Positions 59,932-64,000 of a stretch of DNA of 64,000 bases are shown in pieces. The first letter of the stretch is position 1; each line of letters opens with the position of its first letter. Below the pieces are notes generated by a model, which was not told where the DNA came from, did no database searches, and was given only the letters and a program-made list of their open reading frames with translations. Source of the stretch: an uncultured Psychroserpens sp. (GTDB taxonomy: Bacteria > Bacteroidota > Bacteroidia > Flavobacteriales > Flavobacteriaceae); NCBI GenBank assembly GCA_947489585.1, contig CANLEE010000006.1:62001-126000 (forward strand), written 5' to 3'. The translations under genes were made by a program, and so were the position numbers.

Positions 59932-61245
59932 ATGAAAAAAATTACTCTACTTTCATTTTTCTTCTCATTAGTGTTTGGCAACATGCTTGCGCAACAAGAA
60001 AAAGGAATAATTGGCTACAATAATTGGCTAAACCCTTGGACCGAATTTAAACCTAATAAAGTTGAATACGGTAAACCTACTCAAATACTAAGTGGTAATA
60101 TTAAGAAAGACACTAAACTGTATAAGAGAGATGTCTATTTATTGTTAGGCGATGTTTTTGTCACTGATAGTGCAACACTAACAATAGAACCAGGAACAGT
60201 AATTATTGGAGATTTCAAAACCAAAGGCTCGCTTACTATAAGTAACGGTTCTAAAATTATTGCAGACGGTTCACATACTGACCCCATAATTTTTACATCA
60301 AGTAGAAGTGTTAAAAAACCAGGAGATTGGGGAGGACTTTTCATACTTGGTAATGCTCCTACAAACAAATTTGGTAATGAATCATCACTAAACTATGGTT
60401 TGAGACCTTCAGATTCTAAAAGTATTAGCTATGGTGGAGATGATCCTAATAGCTATTCTGGGATATTAAGATATGTAAGAATTGAGTATGCAGGAAAAAG
60501 AACTAAAGATTACGGCTATTTTAATGCGCTAACCCTTGGCGCTATAGGGCAACATACTATTATAGAAAATATAATGGTAAGCTATTGTGAAGGTAACTCG
60601 TTTAATGTTCTTGGAGGAGACTTAACTTTAGATAAGTTGGTATCCTATAAATCTAGTGGAAATGATTACGAATTTAATTATGGTGCACAATGTTGGATAA
60701 TTAATTCTTTGGCAGTACGATCACCATACATATCTGGTGCTGATGTATCTAGATGCATGTCTGTAATCGCTCATGACTTAAAAGATGAAGCAGATTTTAC
60801 AAAAAAACAAACCTTGGTAGAAGCTGAAAATTTAACATTGATAAACATAAGCAATGATTTAAACAATGATATTAAAGTTGGTTTAGTGAATGAAGCTATT
60901 TTCATTGGAGAAGATGCGTCGTTTGCCATTGATAAAAGTGTGATTTCTGGTTTTAATCCAGCTGTAGTCTTTGAAAATAAGATTAAAGTAAACAGTGAAA
61001 GTTTAGAGAAAATCAGATTTACTAGAACCTATTTTAATAACTGTAAAGGAAATATCTTTGTTGAAGACTTTCCAAATAATGAGGATTTAGAGAATTGGTA
61101 TGGCAACAGAGCTTTTAACAATGTATACTCTAAAGGCCCAGATTCTGAAACATTCATTGACGCAAAAAATTCAAAACGACCAGATTTCAGATTAAGAATT
61201 AATAGAATTATCGCGGCTAATGATGCCATTGATGATGACGATTAA
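59932..61245 (+). CDS. Secreted beta-helix protein
   Basis: 437 residues with a signal peptide (cleavage after MLA, about residue 20). Short beta-strand turns (ATLTIEPGTVIIGDF, GSLTISNGSKIIADG, GDWGGLFILGNAP, ILRYVRIEYAGK) give the right-handed helix seen in Bacteroidota surface proteins with the GDWGGL signature. No type A or B sorting tail is visible at the C-terminus (NRIIAANDAIDDDD). Located directly before a type B sorting-domain protein and a PorP/SprF gene, so it probably belongs to the same surface system. Confidence 0.78.
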   Translation: MKKITLLSFFFSLVFGNMLAQQEKGIIGYNNWLNPWTEFKPNKVEYGKPTQILSGNIKKDTKLYKRDVYLLLGDVFVTDSATLTIEPGTVIIGDFKTKGSLTISNGSKIIADGSHTDPIIFTSSRSVKKPGDWGGLFILGNAPTNKFGNESSLNYGLRPSDSKSISYGGDDPNSYSGILRYVRIEYAGKRTKDYGYFNALTLGAIGQHTIIENIMVSYCEGNSFNVLGGDLTLDKLVSYKSSGNDYEFNYGAQCWIINSLAVRSPYISGADVSRCMSVIAHDLKDEADFTKKQTLVEAENLTLINISNDLNNDIKVGLVNEAIFIGEDASFAIDKSVISGFNPAVVFENKIKVNSESLEKIRFTRTYFNNCKGNIFVEDFPNNEDLENWYGNRAFNNVYSKGPDSETFIDAKNSKRPDFRLRINRIIAANDAIDDDD

Positions 61246-61345
61246 TAGAACACTCTCTCATAAATTTATAAAAATAGCAAAGAATATATAAAACCTTAAT
61301 TTAAGAACAATTGCTTATAGGATAAACAATTACGCCCCAAATTAC

Positions 61346-62812
61346 ATGTACTACTATACTAAATTTGCATATAAACTCCTTTTTGGACTTTGTTTTTTTG
61401 TTCTTGTTTTGCAAGAAAATTTAAACGCCCAGATTGTTATTGGCACACCCAACTTAGGGTTTAGTCAAGCATGCGCAAGCGAATCGTTTAATACCTACAG
61501 TACAACTTTTGTTTTTTCTCCTGAAGGAGTACTTGACGCTGCAAATCAATTTACAATTGAAATGTCTGATGCTGATGGTGATTTTTCTAGTCCTACAGTA
61601 ATTTTTACATCTAACCCAGGTGCAATTACTTCATCACCTGCAACCTTAGATTTTTCATTACCAATAACAACAGCTGGTGAAAACTATAAGATAAGGATAA
61701 AAAGTAGCTCACCTGCTGCAACAAGTTCAAATTCTGTGTCTTTTGCTGCATACTATAAAATTCAAGACACACCATTCACAATAAATAACCTTGTGTCTAC
61801 AGGAGCTTATTGCTTAGGTGGAAGTTATCTGTTAACTATTGATAATCCTGGTAATGGTACTAATGATTCACCACTTAATTATCCGTCTTTGACATTTAAT
61901 TGGTTTAAAGAAACTGGACCTACAACATCAATTTTTGTTGCTGAAGGTTCTACCCTAACAATAAATGAAGAAGGGACTTATTTTGTTGAAACTAATTATG
62001 GTACATGTACTTCAAATTCATTCTCAAATCGTGTAACTATTAGTGCAGTTGCATCGGGAGAAGCCAATGCTGAAATAGCATCAAGTTTAGGAAATCCGTT
62101 TTGTCCAGGTCAAGGCCTAACAACATTAAGCACAATTGGAGGCAATAGTTACCAATGGTTCAAGGATGGTGAAATTATTCCAGATGCAACAAACCAAATG
62201 TATCAAACAAATGAATCAGGAACATATGCTGTTCAGGTCGATTTGGGAAGTTGTTCCGCATCAGGTTCAATTGAACTTGAAAGTGAACTTTTTGATGCTT
62301 CGATTAACGTTTCAGAAATAAATACTATCGAAGAAGGAGAATCAGTTTCAGTAGAAGTAGTAACAACAGCAAACAATCCAGAATTTGAATGGTATTTAAA
62401 CGGTGTATTAATTACTAATGCTTCAGAAGATAATTATGAAGCTACCACGTTTGGCAACTATAAAGTGATAATAAATGAGACTTCAGGTTGTATAGGTTCA
62501 AGAGAGTTTCTATTCGAAGTTACTGAAGCGATAGATCCCTTTCCAGATGTAGAAAAAATCCCAAATGTTATCAGCCCAAATGGAGATAGTATCAATGATA
62601 CTTGGGTAATTCCAACAAAATATGTTAGCGGAACAAACACAGAGGTCATGATTATGACCAATCGAGGGAAAGTAGTATTGCAAACCGATAATTATCTCAA
62701 TAACTGGCCTGAGAATGATTTGAATTTATCAAGTGTTAATCTCGTATTCTATTACGTGATTACAACAGCGAATAACGAAACCAAAAAAGGTTCAATAACA
62801 CTAGTGAAATAA
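61346..62812 (+). CDS. T9SS type B sorting-domain protein with immunoglobulin-like domains
   Basis: 488 residues with a signal peptide (cleavage after LNA, about residue 28). Several Ig-like/PKD-like beta domains (about 30-390), one with YQWFKDGEII, are followed by a C-terminal type B sorting domain (about 400-488: IPNVISPNGDSINDTWVIP; final strands ending ITLVK) that directs export through the type IX system and attachment outside. It ends 1 bp before the PorP/SprF start, so the two are coupled. Confidence 0.88.
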   Translation: MYYYTKFAYKLLFGLCFFVLVLQENLNAQIVIGTPNLGFSQACASESFNTYSTTFVFSPEGVLDAANQFTIEMSDADGDFSSPTVIFTSNPGAITSSPATLDFSLPITTAGENYKIRIKSSSPAATSSNSVSFAAYYKIQDTPFTINNLVSTGAYCLGGSYLLTIDNPGNGTNDSPLNYPSLTFNWFKETGPTTSIFVAEGSTLTINEEGTYFVETNYGTCTSNSFSNRVTISAVASGEANAEIASSLGNPFCPGQGLTTLSTIGGNSYQWFKDGEIIPDATNQMYQTNESGTYAVQVDLGSCSASGSIELESELFDASINVSEINTIEEGESVSVEVVTTANNPEFEWYLNGVLITNASEDNYEATTFGNYKVIINETSGCIGSREFLFEVTEAIDPFPDVEKIPNVISPNGDSINDTWVIPTKYVSGTNTEVMIMTNRGKVVLQTDNYLNNWPENDLNLSSVNLVFYYVITTANNETKKGSITLVK

Positions 62813-62813
62813 T

Positions 62814-64000
62814 ATGAAAACACATCTTCTGGTTTTAGTATTATGTATATGTGCTATACAGATGTTCTATTCTCAAGAAGATGATGGAGTGGTTTCACTT
62901 AGCTTGCCAGTAAGAAATTCATTAACATTTAATAGGTATTCAATTAACCCAACATTTAGTTTTGTAAGAGAACAAAATAAATACATCAGCTTTTTTAATA
63001 AAAGAGAATGGGTACAATTTGATGATGCACCACTCACCTATTTAGGCAGTTATTCAGGACGATTTGGTGAAAATATTGGAGCAGGAATTGGTGTGTTTCA
63101 ACAAAACTATGGCGTATTAACAACTTTTGGTGGTGTTGTAAACTTTGCATATAACGTAAGACTTGAGAGAGATAGCAACCTAACTTTTGGGCTTAATGTT
63201 GGCGCATATAAAAGTGGTGTAAACACAGGAAATGTCATTACTAATTTTGATGATCCGTCTCTACAAAATGTACCGGAGAACTTTCTACTAACAATAAACC
63301 CTGGTATTAATTATGGCCTAGCCTTTTTAGATTTTGGAGTATCTCTAAACAATTTAGCTGTATACAATTTTAATTCATCTGAGATGATTCAAGATAACCC
63401 TGAGCAAAGTATTCAAGGGCATTTAATGTACACAGGATATATGAATACTAGAGGTTTTTTTGATGAAAGTAAATTCTCTGGTTTAATAAAATCGGAGTTT
63501 AAAAAAGATGAAACTGTACTATCGGCTATGGCTATGCTTACGGTTCCTAAGGGCATTTGGGCACAAGTAGGATATAATACAGTTTTTGGTGTTTCGGGAG
63601 GTGTCGGACTTAATATTACATCTGAAATTGCAATTGAGTATAATTTTGAAAAAGCATTAGGAGATTTAGACAATTTTGGATCATCCCATGAAATTACGCT
63701 GGCTTATAGATTTAAAAATAGAGAAAATTATGATTATAGTAGCGGGGATGAAGTCACAGGTTTAATTTCAGGAAACAAAAGAAAACCAAGAATATCAAAA
63801 ATATCAAAAGAAAAAGCTGAGGCAAATAGAAAATCATCTGCAGAAAGAAAAGCAAGATTAGCTGAAGAACAAAAAGCCAAAGAAGAAACCGATGCACAAG
63901 CTAAATTATTAGCAGAGCAGAAAGCTAAAGAAGCAGCTGATGTGCAAGCTAAGTTATTAGCAGAGCAAAAAGCTAAGGAAGCAGCTGATGCACAAGCCAA
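62814..64000 (+). CDS. PorP/SprF family type IX secretion membrane protein, cut by the window end
   Basis: Open from ATG 62814 to the window end (at least 395 residues). The signal peptide ends near FYS-QE (residue 20). The body fits PorP/SprF: SINPTFSFVREQNKYISFFNKREW, GENIGAGIGVFQQNYG, LNVGAYKSG and a C-terminal YRFKNRENYDY strand at about 300. This family forms an outer-membrane beta barrel paired with type B substrates such as the preceding gene. Beyond the barrel it has an unusual Lys/Arg-rich then Ala/Lys/Glu-rich tail with 16-residue repeats starting at residue 360 (AQAKLLAEQKAKEAAD). Confidence 0.85.
   Translation, partial: MKTHLLVLVLCICAIQMFYSQEDDGVVSLSLPVRNSLTFNRYSINPTFSFVREQNKYISFFNKREWVQFDDAPLTYLGSYSGRFGENIGAGIGVFQQNYGVLTTFGGVVNFAYNVRLERDSNLTFGLNVGAYKSGVNTGNVITNFDDPSLQNVPENFLLTINPGINYGLAFLDFGVSLNNLAVYNFNSSEMIQDNPEQSIQGHLMYTGYMNTRGFFDESKFSGLIKSEFKKDETVLSAMAMLTVPKGIWAQVGYNTVFGVSGGVGLNITSEIAIEYNFEKALGDLDNFGSSHEITLAYRFKNRENYDYSSGDEVTGLISGNKRKPRISKISKEKAEANRKSSAERKARLAEEQKAKEETDAQAKLLAEQKAKEAADVQAKLLAEQKAKEAADAQA
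63891..64000 (+). repeat. 48-bp tandem repeats in the PorP/SprF tail
   Basis: Units start at 63891, 63939 and 63987, each encoding 16 residues of a helix-forming Ala/Gln/Lys/Glu repeat. The array continues past the window end, so its size is unknown. Confidence 0.85.

Overview
This 64 kb window is chromosomal DNA of a member of the Bacteroidota, almost certainly a marine-type Flavobacteriaceae. The signs are low GC, lipoboxes and signal peptides of the flavobacterial kind, TAnnTTTG promoter -7 boxes, weak ribosome binding sites, DUF6090 and DUF3857 proteins, a type IX secretion/gliding locus (type B sorting domain plus PorP/SprF) and a GAPDH next to pfkA. I see no rRNA, tRNA, CRISPR array, transposase or integrase. 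The genus cannot be fixed from the sequence alone.

Layout. 0-3.1 kb: glycolysis (pfkA, gap) and a BadF-type sugar kinase. 3.2-16 kb: small membrane and hypothetical proteins, an SDR oxidoreductase with its TetR repressor and twin operators, a DUF72 protein, an intradiol-dioxygenase-like lipoprotein, thioesterase, MscS channel, OmpA lipoprotein, large DUF5117-type metalloprotease, lipase. 16.2-19.4 kb: a BlaI/BlaR1-like pair whose BlaR1 half carries 14 ankyrin repeats, behind tandem BlaI-type operators. 19.5-29.3 kb: amidohydrolase, lpxD paralog, cold-shock protein, ECF sigma/HEAT anti-sigma-like/DUF4097 operon, serine hydrolase, VTT-domain membrane protein, secreted methyltransferase. 29.3-34.9 kb: an accessory island with long non-coding stretches and degenerate repeats. 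34.9-49 kb: serine hydrolases (one apparently catalytically dead, one fused to an esterase), AraC, HxlR and LytTR regulators, a DUF3857 transglutaminase-like protein and a DJ-1 family protein. 49.4-54.8 kb: a second accessory cluster. 54.9-64 kb: M13 and M23 peptidases, a degenerate intradiol-like protein, and a type IX secretion locus running off the end.

Two loci look like undescribed or little-described conflict (defence) systems. The first (31028-34418, minus strand) is a tightly packed four-gene operon. It encodes a protein with a FokI-like cleavage domain, a QatB-like protein beginning Met-Gly-Thr-Ser, a QatC/QueC-like enzyme with an SGGLDS loop and a Cys4 zinc site, and a small RecB/Cas4-like protein. 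It has no QatA ATPase and no QatD TatD nuclease, so it reads as a QatBC core rewired to a different nuclease. The second (49370-54817, plus strand) is a five-gene cluster in which four proteins share a short helical domain that looks like an effector-associated domain (EAD). These domains are joined to a pterin-carbinolamine-dehydratase-like domain, leucine-rich repeats, a TIR/deoxyribosyltransferase-like domain and a caspase-like protease. A cytosolic subtilisin-like protease overlaps the caspase gene by 4 bp. The shared domains suggest that the proteins assemble by homotypic contacts, with LRR or PCD sensing and protease or nucleotide-cleaving effectors.

All family calls come from reading motifs in the translations. 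None was checked by database search.
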